Assembly: GCF_016765775.1 (NCBI RefSeq) | Contig: NZ_JAESVN010000002.1 | Coordinates: forward strand, 434,001 to 498,000 | Direction: 5' to 3' | Source of the DNA: Szabonella alba | GTDB lineage: Bacteria > Pseudomonadota > Alphaproteobacteria > Rhodobacterales > Rhodobacteraceae | DNA length: 64,000 bases | Part shown: positions 7,688 through 16,451 of the stretch, piece after piece | Position numbering within the stretch: position 1 is the first letter of the stretch | How the letters are laid out: every line of letters starts with the position of its first letter | Position numbers and translations under genes: made by a program | Notes under the pieces: generated by a model | Databases searched by the model: none | Told to the model about the DNA's origin: nothing | What the model saw: only the letters and a program-made list of their open reading frames with translations

Positions 7688-9540
7688 CCCGCCTCGGCCT
7701 CCGCGATGCCGTCCTCACCCAGAAAACCGCCCGATTGTCGCGCCCAGAGGCCCGCATAGATCCCGCTGGTTGCCAGCAAGGCCTCATGGCTGCCGCTTTC
7801 CACGATGCGGCCCTGATCCAGCACCACGATCCGGTCCATCGCTGCGATGGTGGACAGACGATGCGCGATGGCGATGACGGTCTTTCCTTCCATCACGCCG
7901 TAAAGCGTGGACAGAATCGCGGCCTCGACCTCGCTGTCCAGTGCGCTTGTCGCCTCATCCAGCACAAGGATCGGCGCATCCTTCAGGATCACCCGCGCCA
8001 GCCCGATCCGCTGCCGCTGCCCGCCCGACAGTTTGACGCCGCGTTCGCCGACATGGGCATCATAGCCGCGCCGCCCCTCGGGATCTTCCAGATCAAGGAT
8101 GAACTCATGCGCCTCTGCCCGTTTCGCGGCGGCGATCATCTCGGCCTCGCTCGCCTCGGGGCGGCCGTAAAGGATGTTGTCGCGCACCGAACGGTGCAAC
8201 AGGCTGCTGTCCTGCTGCACCATGCCGACAGCGGCGCGCAGGCTGTTCTGGGTGACGGCGGTGATGTCCTGCCCGTCAATCAGGATGCGTCCGGCCTCGG
8301 GATCATAAAACCGCAGCATCAGCTTGATCAGCGTGGATTTTCCGGCCCCGGACCGGCCGACAAGGCCGATCTTTTCCCCCGGCGCGACATCAAGCGATAC
8401 ATCCCTGATGCCACCCGAGGTGCGGCCGTAATGATGGCTAAGTCCCTCGACGCGGATGCGGCCCTCGGTCAGGCGCAGCGGGGGCGCGCCGGGGCGGTCC
8501 ACAAGTGTCACCGGCTGGGCGATGGTTTCCATCCCTTCGGCCACCACACCCAGTGACTGCACAAGGTTGGTCGTCGCCCACATGATCCAGTAGGTCATGT
8601 TGTTCAGCCGCAGGACCAGCGCCACGGTTGCCGCCACTGCGCCCACCGTGGCCTGCCCCTGATACCAGAAGATCAGCGCCAGCCCCGTCACCGCCACGAT
8701 CAGAAATCCGTTCAGCACGGTCAGCGCCACATCCATCGTGGTGATGACGCGCATTTCGCGGGCAAAGGTCTGGCGCGCGGTCTCGATCGCCTCTTTGGCA
8801 TAGCCCAGTTCCCGGTCGTGATGCGCGAACATCTTGACCGAATGGATATTGGTATAGGCATCCACGACGCGGCCCGTCACCGCTGACCGCGCATCCGCGC
8901 TGGCCTTGGCGGCAGGCCCGGCCCGCCGCAGCGTCCAGTTGACCAGCAGGGCATAAAGCCCGAACCAGATCAGCAGCGGCACGGTCAGCCGGGCATCGGC
9001 CTCGGCCAGAATCAGCAGCGACCCGATGATGGTGACCGAGGCGAAGGCCACCGCGTCAAAGGTCTGGAACACCGCCTCACCCGCCGAAGGGGGCGTCTGC
9101 ATGATGCGGTTGGCCAGCCGCCCGGCAAAATCGCCCTCAAACCATCCGACCGGCTGACGCAGCACATGGGCATGGGCGCGCATCCGGATCAGCGTTCCGA
9201 AATTCGGCAGGATCGCATTGTGCAAAAGCGCGGTATTGGTGCCCGAAAACAGCGGGCGCAGCACAAGGATCGCAAAGGCGACCAGCAGAACCTCGGTACC
9301 ATGGCTGGCCCAGACCGCTGCGGGCGTTCCCGAGGCCAGAAGATCGACCAGCCGCCCGACATACCAGATCAGCGCCACATCAAAGGCGGCGGTCACGATG
9401 GAAAACACCGCCGTGACGGCAAAGACCTTGCGGAAGGGGCGGATATAGACCGACAGGAACGGCCACAGCCGCCGGGGCGGTGTGTCGGTCTGGGCATAGG
9501 GGGTGTAGGGGTCGACGAGACCCTCGAAAAACCGGAACAC
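7684..9540 (-). CDS. ABC exporter half-transporter (first of pair)
   Basis: A 618-residue fused permease-ATPase of the multidrug/lipid exporter type. The N-terminal six-helix domain spans about residues 25-330; the ATPase domain has GRSGAGKST, LSGGQRQRIG, ILVLDEATSALD and AHRLSTI, so both nucleotide sites of a pair with the gene at 5290 look competent. It begins 75 bases after the cca stop and may have a promoter there. The next two genes overlap or nearly abut, giving one transcription unit that ends in an RNA methyltransferase. Substrate cannot be read from sequence. Confidence 0.88.
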   Translation of the reverse strand: MFRFFEGLVDPYTPYAQTDTPPRRLWPFLSVYIRPFRKVFAVTAVFSIVTAAFDVALIWYVGRLVDLLASGTPAAVWASHGTEVLLVAFAILVLRPLFSGTNTALLHNAILPNFGTLIRMRAHAHVLRQPVGWFEGDFAGRLANRIMQTPPSAGEAVFQTFDAVAFASVTIIGSLLILAEADARLTVPLLIWFGLYALLVNWTLRRAGPAAKASADARSAVTGRVVDAYTNIHSVKMFAHHDRELGYAKEAIETARQTFAREMRVITTMDVALTVLNGFLIVAVTGLALIFWYQGQATVGAVAATVALVLRLNNMTYWIMWATTNLVQSLGVVAEGMETIAQPVTLVDRPGAPPLRLTEGRIRVEGLSHHYGRTSGGIRDVSLDVAPGEKIGLVGRSGAGKSTLIKLMLRFYDPEAGRILIDGQDITAVTQNSLRAAVGMVQQDSSLLHRSVRDNILYGRPEASEAEMIAAAKRAEAHEFILDLEDPEGRRGYDAHVGERGVKLSGGQRQRIGLARVILKDAPILVLDEATSALDSEVEAAILSTLYGVMEGKTVIAIAHRLSTIAAMDRIVVLDQGRIVESGSHEALLATSGIYAGLWARQSGGFLGEDGIAEAEAG

Positions 9541-9615
9541 GGGGCGGAACCTTTATCCTGTCAGACCCAAGCATATAGACCCGCGCGCGGCAAAGGGGAA
9601 CCGTCGGGAATGGGG

Positions 9616-10758
9616 TCACTGCATCAGGGCGGCACGATCCAGCCGGAAACCCGAGGCGATCCAGCGATCCTCCCGCTCCTTCAGCGCCGCGCCAAGGGCC
9701 GGGCCGGTAAAGCGAGGCATCAGATCGGCGGCGCGCAGCGGAAACCGGGCCGTCGCCCCATAGAACAGGTCATCCTGCCAGCCCAGAGGTTCTTTGATTT
9801 GCAGCATCGCCTCGCGCAGCACGATCACGTCGAGGGCGATGGTCGGGCCCAGCCGATAGGCCAGTTCTCCGGCCCGGCGGGTCCCCCCAACCTCGGTTCG
9901 CAGAATGTCCAGATGTCGGGCCTCGGCCCGCGACAGGCGCAGCGCGTCCTGCGCCTCTGTCGGGCCAAGGCTGGCCAACCGCACGATCCAGTCGCGCGGA
10001 TACTTCGTCTCGCCATGAACCAGAATGGGCAGCGCGGTCGGATCCGCCCCCGGCAGCACCGCCGCCAGCACGCCACTTGCCGCCATCGAGGCCACCGCCG
10101 GGGCCGGGTCTGGCGCTGACAAAAGTTTGCGCATCTCGGCGCCGATCCGTTCGCGCGACAGGCGCGCGATGCCATCCAGCCCCGCCGCGCAGGCGGCCAG
10201 CCCTTCAGGGTCCAGCCCCGCATCTGGGTCGCCATACCATGCGTGAAAGCGGAAGAACCGCAGGATGCGCAGGTAGTCCTCGGCGATGCGGGCGGCGGGG
10301 TCGCCGACGAAGCGCAACCGCCGCTGCGTCAGATCGGCCAGACCGCCCAGCGGGTCGATGACGCAGCCCTCACGATCCGCGTAAAGCGCGTTCATGGTGA
10401 AATCGCGGCGTGCGGCATCCTCGGCCACCGAGGCGGTGAAGGCGACACGCGCATGGCGTCCATCGGTTTCGACATCGCGTCGGAAGGTCGTGACCTCATG
10501 CACCAGCCCCTTCACGATCACCGTGACGGTGCCATGGTCGATGCCGGTGGGAACGCAGCGAAACCCCGCCGCATCGGCAATCGCGATCACCTGTTCGGGG
10601 CGGGCATCGGTGGTCAGGTCCAGATCGGTGACCCGCGCGCCCAAAAGGCTGTTGCGCACGCAGCCGCCCACGAACAGCGCGACATGGCCCGCCCCCTCCA
10701 GCGCAAGGCACAGCGCCTGCGACCGGGGATCGGTCAGCCAGTCCGCCGTGATCTTCAT
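9616..10758 (-). CDS. cca: CCA tRNA nucleotidyltransferase (or poly(A) polymerase type)
   Basis: Class II nucleotidyltransferase that adds or repairs the CCA end of tRNAs. The first 160 residues hold the catalytic head: FVGGCVRNSLLG (substrate loop), VTDLDLTTDARPEQV with the metal-binding Asp pair, then the neck motif ARIAEDYLRILRFFRFHAWYG. 380 residues fits the alphaproteobacterial form without an HD domain. Start at 10758 is chosen because its ATG overlaps the TGA of the Nudix gene (ATGA). A poly(A) polymerase role is possible from fold alone but less likely. Confidence 0.9.
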   Translation of the reverse strand: MKITADWLTDPRSQALCLALEGAGHVALFVGGCVRNSLLGARVTDLDLTTDARPEQVIAIADAAGFRCVPTGIDHGTVTVIVKGLVHEVTTFRRDVETDGRHARVAFTASVAEDAARRDFTMNALYADREGCVIDPLGGLADLTQRRLRFVGDPAARIAEDYLRILRFFRFHAWYGDPDAGLDPEGLAACAAGLDGIARLSRERIGAEMRKLLSAPDPAPAVASMAASGVLAAVLPGADPTALPILVHGETKYPRDWIVRLASLGPTEAQDALRLSRAEARHLDILRTEVGGTRRAGELAYRLGPTIALDVIVLREAMLQIKEPLGWQDDLFYGATARFPLRAADLMPRFTGPALGAALKEREDRWIASGFRLDRAALMQ

Positions 10759-11345
10759 GGCGTCAGCCTGTCGGCAAGGCCGCGCAGGATGCGCGCGGTC
10801 GCCCCCCAGATGTAATAGGGGCCATAAGGCACCGCATAATAGCGCCGCCATTCCCCCAGCCAGCGCCGCCGCTCCACCCGGAAATTCGCGGGGTCCAGCA
10901 CGAAGGACAGGGGCACGGAAAACACTTCCTCAACCTCGCCGGGTTCGGGGACCGGGACAAACCCGCCGCGCAGATGCGCAAGGACCGGTGTGACGGAAAA
11001 CCCGGTCACCGTTTCATGTGGTGGCAGGCTGCCCAGTATTTCCACCAGATCGGGGGGCAGGCCGATTTCCTCATGCGCCTCACGCAGGGCCGCCGCCACG
11101 GCATCTGCGTCGCCCGCGTCGATCTTGCCGCCGGGAAAGGCGATCTGTCCGGGATGCTGCTTCAGCCGTGAGGACCGCTTGGTCAGGATCACCCGGCCAT
11201 CCGCCACCGCCACCAGCACAGCGGCCTGACGCAGGCGACGCCCGGGGGGCAGGTGCACCCCCGGATTCAGGTCGAAATCCGAAGATGCGCCCGTCCGCGC
11301 GTCAAAAGCCCTGCGCAGTGCCTCAGGCCCCATCGCCCCCCGCAT
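10755..11345 (-). CDS. Nudix hydrolase, CoA pyrophosphatase (NudL-like)
   Basis: A Nudix enzyme of the CoA diphosphatase class, about 196 residues. The Nudix box is complete (GGKIDAGD followed by REAHEEIGL) and the segment TKRSSRLKQHPGQIAFPG just before it is the extra motif of CoA-cleaving members. The start is uncertain between 11345 (MRGAMG) and 11333 (MGPEAL); both overlap or abut the stop of hslO. The 3' end overlaps the cca start. Coupling with cca and hslO looks like a conserved small operon of general maintenance. Confidence 0.88.
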   Translation of the reverse strand: MRGAMGPEALRRAFDARTGASSDFDLNPGVHLPPGRRLRQAAVLVAVADGRVILTKRSSRLKQHPGQIAFPGGKIDAGDADAVAAALREAHEEIGLPPDLVEILGSLPPHETVTGFSVTPVLAHLRGGFVPVPEPGEVEEVFSVPLSFVLDPANFRVERRRWLGEWRRYYAVPYGPYYIWGATARILRGLADRLTP

Positions 11346-12321
11346 CCGGTTGCTGCCCCAGTGTTGCAGGGTCGAGTTCGTAATGCGCACCGCAGAACTG
11401 GCAATCGGCAGTCAGCACGCCCTCATCGGTAATCATGTCGGCCAGATCCTCGGCGGTGTAGATCGACAGCGACTGGCGCACCCGGTCCTCGGAGCAGGAA
11501 CAGCCAAAGCGCAGTGGCTGCGGATCATAGATGCGCGGGCCTTCCTCATGGAACAGCCGCACCAGCAGATCGGTGGGGCCGACCTGCGGGCCGATCAGCT
11601 CCAGATCCTCGACCGTGTCCAGCAGCAGATTGGCGCGGGTCCAGTTCTCGCCCTCATCGCCGTCAAGGATATCGGCATGGGTCAGAAGCCCGCCCTCCCC
11701 CGATCCGCCCTCCCCCGCGACCGAGGGCGATGCCTTGGGCATATGCTGCAGCATCACGCCACCGGCGCGCCACTGTTCGCCCTCCCCCGGCAGGGTCGAG
11801 CGGCCAAAGCTGAGTTCGAACCGCGTCGGCAATTGTTCGGACTGCGCGAAATAGGTTTCGGCACAGGCGGACAGCGAATTGCCTGTGAGGGGGGTGATGC
11901 CCTGATAGGGCACCGTCCCCTCTCCCTGATCAATCAGGATGGCAAAATAGCCGTTTCCGATTTGCGTGAAAGGCTCAGCCCCGGCGTCCAGCGCCTCGGG
12001 GTCGAACATGGCATAGGCACGGATGCGGGCGGGTTCGCCCTCATCGGTCGGGCCGTAATAATCGGTTGCGATCATGCGCACCGCCCCCTCGCCGCGGATC
12101 TGAAGCGAGAGCTTCCAGCGCAGCTTGATCGTATGGCCGATCAGCGCAGTCAGAAGCGCGGCCTCGGCGACCAGCGCCTCGATCTGCGGCGGATAGGCGT
12201 GCTGACGCAGCACATCCTCCAGCACCCCGTCAAGGCGCACGACGCGGCCCCGGATGTCCGAGCGGTCAAGCTGAAAGGGCAGAACGGTATCGTCCCAGGC
12301 GATTTTGGTTCCGATGGTCAT
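11323..12321 (-). CDS. hslO: Hsp33 redox-activated chaperone
   Basis: Cytosolic holdase turned on by oxidation of zinc-bound cysteines. 332 residues from the ATG at 12321, which has AAGGA at a good distance; an alternative start 7 codons upstream exists. The C-terminal redox switch is Cys274-x-Cys276 and Cys307-x-x-Cys310, the CxC/CxxC pattern of Hsp33 with about 30 residues between. The length is slightly above the usual 290-300 because of a Glu/Gly-rich insertion near residue 215 (PSVAGEGGSGEGG). It heads the minus-strand run to 3.2 kb. Confidence 0.93.
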   Translation of the reverse strand: MTIGTKIAWDDTVLPFQLDRSDIRGRVVRLDGVLEDVLRQHAYPPQIEALVAEAALLTALIGHTIKLRWKLSLQIRGEGAVRMIATDYYGPTDEGEPARIRAYAMFDPEALDAGAEPFTQIGNGYFAILIDQGEGTVPYQGITPLTGNSLSACAETYFAQSEQLPTRFELSFGRSTLPGEGEQWRAGGVMLQHMPKASPSVAGEGGSGEGGLLTHADILDGDEGENWTRANLLLDTVEDLELIGPQVGPTDLLVRLFHEEGPRIYDPQPLRFGCSCSEDRVRQSLSIYTAEDLADMITDEGVLTADCQFCGAHYELDPATLGQQPDAGGDGA

Positions 12322-12396
12322 GGGATTTTCCTTGCGAGCCATTTCTGGCATAGCGCCCATATATAGGCAGGGCAACCACAGGACCAAGGGCAAGTC

Positions 12397-12846
12397 ATGA
12401 TCCGGCGTTACGGGGAAAGCCCCGCAAGGGGACAAAACTACACAAGACGGGCCGGGGTCTATGCGATTCTGCCGGTCGATGGTGGGCTGCTGGCCACGCT
12501 GCAGACCGAACCGCTGCCCGAGTTGCAACTGCCCGGCGGCGGCATCGACCGGGGGGAGCATCCGGTTGCAGCACTGCATCGGGAAGTGTTCGAGGAAACC
12601 GGGTGGAGCATCGCGGTTGAATGCCGTCTGGGGGCGTTCCGGCGTTTCACCTATATGCCCGAATACAATCTTTGGGCCGAAAAGATCTGCACAATCTATC
12701 TGGCACGGCCGATCCTGCGCCGGGGCCCGCCGACCGAACCGGCGCATCGGGCGGTCTGGCTGCCGATGGCCGAGGCGGCGCGTCAGCTGGGTAATCCGGG
12801 TGATCGTGCCTTTTTCGCGGATTTCCTGCGCAGAACAGGGTTCTGA
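12397..12846 (+). CDS. Nudix hydrolase
   Basis: A 149-residue single-domain Nudix protein. The Nudix box is complete (GGGIDRGEHP then REVFEETGW), so it should hydrolyse a nucleoside diphosphate linked to another group; the substrate cannot be told. It diverges from hslO with 75 bases between the starts. AAGGGCAAGTC before the ATG is an acceptable ribosome site. Confidence 0.85.
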   Translation: MIRRYGESPARGQNYTRRAGVYAILPVDGGLLATLQTEPLPELQLPGGGIDRGEHPVAALHREVFEETGWSIAVECRLGAFRRFTYMPEYNLWAEKICTIYLARPILRRGPPTEPAHRAVWLPMAEAARQLGNPGDRAFFADFLRRTGF

Positions 12847-13162
12847 CAGGGCCGTTTCATCGTATGCCGTTTCATCCTATGGCGCGAGAGGGTTGGTTTC
12901 ATGGCCGGGGCCATCGCCCCGGTCATGCGGAGCGGGCCCCCCTTGCCATCCGGTGGCCCTAAGGCCGCCGGACAGCGCCCGCCCGCCCCATGGCGGGTGC
13001 TGTGCTTTGTTATCGCGCAGGGCTGGCGGTCCTGCGGCAACCCTTGCGCTGCGGATGGGGAAAAGCAGTGCATTTCCTGCTCCGCCCGAAGCGATCGCAA
13101 CTGCAGTGCCATCGGGAATGTTTTCCTGCATGCCGGCCCTGAAAAGACTGTTCCGCAGCCGG
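12847..13162. other. Intergenic stretch with a tandem repeat and hairpins
   Basis: No gene seen. Two tandem 15-base units, GCCGTTTCATCGTAT and GCCGTTTCATCCTAT, lie at 12851-12880. CCGGGGC/GCCCCGG flanks 12906-12922, and a perfect hairpin CCCGCC-CCAT-GGCGGG at 12982-12997 is followed by TGCTGTGCTTTGTT, which could end the Nudix transcript. The convergent receiver-PP2C gene ends at 13163. Confidence 0.5.
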
Positions 13163-14446
13163 TCAGATCCGGCGTTCCGGAAAGGGCGCGAAGCTGAACA
13201 GTGCCCCCGAGACATCATCGGGAAATTCGCCCCCGTCGCTGTGGCGTGCAAGATCCCAGACCAGCGCCTCAAGGAAGGTTTCGCCTTCCAGCCCGCGATT
13301 GGCGGTCAGGATCCGGCGCAGCCCGTCCTCCCCCAGTTCCTGCCCCGCCGGGTCGGGGCATTCGGTGACACCGTCCGAGACCAGAAACAGCCGGTCGCCC
13401 GGGGCAAGCCTTGCGCGGGTCACCTCGAAATCGGCGTCTTCGATCAGGCCGATGGGCAGGCCGCCCGTGCCGATATAATCGACCCCGCCGCCTGCGCGCA
13501 GGATGGCCGGATGCGGATGCCCGGCCTGCACCAGCGCGATATGCCCCGCCTCAAGGTCGATCTCGGCATAGGCGAGGGTGAAATACTGTTCAACACGGAT
13601 TTCCTCGAACATCAGACGGTTGAGTCTGCGCGCGACCTCATCGGGGGGCCAGACATCGCGCTGGCCCGGCCCGGCCTGCCGCAGCGCGATATTGTGGTCG
13701 GGCGACTGGCCCGACAGCAGCCCCGACAGCCGCGCGGTCATCATGGCGGAGGCGACGCCATGGCCCGAGACATCGACCGAATAGAGACCCAGCCTGCGGG
13801 CGTCGATTTCGAAAAATCCAACCAGATCGCCGCCGACATGGCCCGAGGGGCGTAGGAGCAGTGAGACCTGACCCTGTGGAAAATCCCGCTGCCGTTCGCG
13901 CACAAGGGTTTGTTGCAGGCGCCGTGCCTCGATCAGGTCGCGGTCAAGCGAATCGTAAAGGCCGCGCAATTCGTCCAGCGTGGCCGAGATCAGCCGGTTC
14001 TTGCAGCGCAGTTCTGCCTGCATGCCAAGGATGCGTTCGCCCGCGCGCAATCGGGCGCGCAATTCATCGGGACTGACCGGTTTGGACAGGAAATCATCCG
14101 CCCCGCCATCCAGCCCGTCGGCAATCTCGGCCTTTTCGGATTTCGAGGTCAGCAGAACGAAGTAACCATAGCTTTCGCGCGGCAGGTCGCGGAACAGGCG
14201 GCAGAAATCCAGCCCTGTCATACCCGGCATCATCCAGTCACTGAGCACGAAATCGAAATCGGTTTCCCGGCACAGGGCTATCGCCTCTTCGCCCGAGGCA
14301 GCCTCGGTCACGCGATAGCCGGCGCGGCGCAGGGTCAGCGACAACACATGGCGCTGGGCGCGGCTGTCATCGACGACAAGAACGCGCCGCGCCACCGGTT
14401 CGGCACCGGGCATGGTTTCACTGATTCGGTCTGCGACAATCTGCAC
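13163..14446 (-). CDS. Response regulator with PP2C (SpoIIE/RsbU) phosphatase output
   Basis: A 427-residue two-domain signalling protein. Residues 20-135 are a complete receiver (Asp26, Asp27, phospho-acceptor Asp70 in SDWMMPG, Thr100, Lys122). A helical linker at 140-190 follows, then a PP2C-type Ser/Thr phosphatase with GHVGGDL, DVSGHG, GHPHP, SDGVTE and a final DDVSGAL. Such proteins usually dephosphorylate anti-sigma antagonists in partner-switching pathways. No such antagonist is seen near; instead a lone HPt gene lies divergent at 14636. The start is GTG at 14446 with GAGGGCC upstream. Confidence 0.9.
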   Translation of the reverse strand: MQIVADRISETMPGAEPVARRVLVVDDSRAQRHVLSLTLRRAGYRVTEAASGEEAIALCRETDFDFVLSDWMMPGMTGLDFCRLFRDLPRESYGYFVLLTSKSEKAEIADGLDGGADDFLSKPVSPDELRARLRAGERILGMQAELRCKNRLISATLDELRGLYDSLDRDLIEARRLQQTLVRERQRDFPQGQVSLLLRPSGHVGGDLVGFFEIDARRLGLYSVDVSGHGVASAMMTARLSGLLSGQSPDHNIALRQAGPGQRDVWPPDEVARRLNRLMFEEIRVEQYFTLAYAEIDLEAGHIALVQAGHPHPAILRAGGGVDYIGTGGLPIGLIEDADFEVTRARLAPGDRLFLVSDGVTECPDPAGQELGEDGLRRILTANRGLEGETFLEALVWDLARHSDGGEFPDDVSGALFSFAPFPERRI

Positions 14447-14635
14447 CGGGGGCCCTCATCATCCTTCGGTCTTTCTTGTGCGCCGGATCCCTTAATGCGG
14501 GGTGAATGCTAAAATTCCCGCTATCCCGCCCGGCAGCGGTCACCAATCGTTAAGCGCGATGCGCAAGGATGGTTCTCCGGTCTGCCGTTGGGGGCGGCAT
14601 GTCGGCGGGTTTGATGGCAAGGGGGCAGCGGGGTC

Positions 14636-14959
14636 ATGATTGACTGGGACCGGGTCGCGGAACTGCGCGACGAGATCGGAGAGGAGGATTTTGCCGAGGT
14701 CGCAACTCTCTTTCTGGATGAGGCGGATGAGGCCGTGGCAGGCCTGAACGTGCAGGACGACACCGAAACCCGACAGGCGGCGCTGCATTTCCTGAAGGGC
14801 AGCGCGCTCAATCTGGGGTTCCGCGATCTGGCCGATCTGTGCCAGCAGGGGGAAAAGACCCCCCGCATGACCGCCGAGGCGCTGGCGCGGCTGGTGGCCT
14901 GCTACAACGCCTCGCGCAAGGCCTTCATCAAGGGGGTCGGATCGCTTTCGGCAGCCTGA
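14636..14959 (+). CDS. HPt phosphotransfer protein
   Basis: A 107-residue protein that is one HPt four-helix domain; the phosphorylatable residue is His51 in LHFLKGSALNLG. It would pass phosphate between a hybrid kinase and a receiver. It is divergent from the receiver-PP2C gene, with 189 bases between, and is the natural partner for that receiver. It is also the only HPt domain in the window, while the hybrid kinases at 54-63 kb lack one. Confidence 0.88.
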   Translation: MIDWDRVAELRDEIGEEDFAEVATLFLDEADEAVAGLNVQDDTETRQAALHFLKGSALNLGFRDLADLCQQGEKTPRMTAEALARLVACYNASRKAFIKGVGSLSAA

Positions 14960-15092
14960 CCGGCGGGCGTTGCTGCTGTCCAGCGCGTCGGTGGACCGTG
15001 GCTGATTCCGCCCCGTTCCGTCCGGCGCACATGCGGCCATACCAGCCTGTTCGTGTTCGCCGTGCGGATGCCTGGCGCGTTGCCGTTGCGGT

Positions 15093-16340
15093 TCAGATCA
15101 GGAATTCGGCCAGCGTTTCATCCGCCGTGATGTCGCGCCAGACAAAACCCGCCTCATCCATACTGCTGAAGATCCGGGCGAAATTCCCGGCATCCTTTGT
15201 CTCAATGCCGATCAGGACCGAACCGAAATTGCGCGCCGATTTTTTCAGATATTCGAAACGCGCGATATCGTCATCGGGACCCAGCATCATCAGGAATTCG
15301 CGCAAGGCACCCGGGCGCTGTGGCATCCGCAGGATGAAATATTTCTTCAGCCCGGCATGGCGTTGCGCGCGTTCCTTCACTTCGGGCAGACGTTCGAAAT
15401 CGAAATTCCCGCCTGAGGTGACGCAGACAACCGTCTTGCCCCGGATCTGCCCGGCCAGATCAGGCAGCACATCGACCGACAGGGCACCGGCAGGTTCCAG
15501 AACGATTCCCTCGACATTCAGCATCTCCAGCATCGTGCCGCAGATCCGGTCCTCGGGGGCCAGCAGCACCTGATTGGGCGCGATGTGGTTCAGCATGGCA
15601 AAGGTCTGCGTGCCGATCCGCGCCACCGCTGCCCCGTCGACAAAGGAATTGACCCGGGGCAGGGTGACGGGTTCCCCCGCCGCCAGCGCCGCCGTCAGGC
15701 TGGCACCGCCCTGCGGTTCGACAAAGCGGAACTCGGTTTCGGGCGCTTCATGGCGCAGATAGGCCGTGACACCCGAGGCAAGCCCACCGCCCCCCACCGG
15801 CAGCACCACCAAATCAGGGGCGCGGCCCAGTTGTTCCAGCAGTTCCACCGCAACGCTGGCCTGCCCCTCGATCACATCGGCATCGTCAAAGGGCGACAGG
15901 AAATGCGCACCCTTTTCGGCACAGAACGCTTTGGCCGCCGCCAGCGTCTGGTCGAAATAATCGCCGACCAGCACGATCTCGACCGCGCCATTGCCGAAGA
16001 TGCGCGTCTTGTCGATCTTCTGCTGCGGGGTCGTGACCGGCATGAAGATCGTGCCCTGCACCCCGAAATGGCGGCAGGCATAGGCCACGCCCTGCGCATG
16101 ATTCCCCGCGCTGGCGCAGACGAAACGATCCTGCGCCGGCGTCGTGGCCCGCACCTTGCGCATCGCATTGACCGCGCCCCGGATCTTGTAGGACCGAACC
16201 GGCGACAGATCCTCACGCTTCAGCCAGATCTCGGCACCGAAACGGGTGGACAGATGGTCATTGCGCTGCAACGGCGTCGGATCGAAAAGATCGCGCAGGG
16301 CAAGTGTGGCAAGGCGGGCGGCTTCGGGTTCAAAAGGCAT
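15093..16340 (-). CDS. ilvA: Threonine ammonia-lyase (threonine dehydratase)
   Basis: PLP enzyme that converts threonine to 2-oxobutanoate, the entry to isoleucine synthesis. 415 residues: catalytic PLP domain with Lys52 in RSYKIRGA, SAGNHAQG phosphate-contact loop and the glycine loop PVGGGGLASG, then a single C-terminal ACT-like regulatory domain (from about 325). This is the short biosynthetic form; E. coli IlvA has two ACT-like repeats. GAGG lies a few bases before the ATG. It is divergent from argG. Confidence 0.93.
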   Translation of the reverse strand: MPFEPEAARLATLALRDLFDPTPLQRNDHLSTRFGAEIWLKREDLSPVRSYKIRGAVNAMRKVRATTPAQDRFVCASAGNHAQGVAYACRHFGVQGTIFMPVTTPQQKIDKTRIFGNGAVEIVLVGDYFDQTLAAAKAFCAEKGAHFLSPFDDADVIEGQASVAVELLEQLGRAPDLVVLPVGGGGLASGVTAYLRHEAPETEFRFVEPQGGASLTAALAAGEPVTLPRVNSFVDGAAVARIGTQTFAMLNHIAPNQVLLAPEDRICGTMLEMLNVEGIVLEPAGALSVDVLPDLAGQIRGKTVVCVTSGGNFDFERLPEVKERAQRHAGLKKYFILRMPQRPGALREFLMMLGPDDDIARFEYLKKSARNFGSVLIGIETKDAGNFARIFSSMDEAGFVWRDITADETLAEFLI

Positions 16341-16451
16341 GGCGCCTCATAGCGCAAGGCCGCAGATATTGCCACGGTCACAATGCCACCCTTGTTCGAC
16401 AGGCCGAAAGCCAATAAACCCGCCGAAATTCGCCGCAACGGAGGCCTCGGA

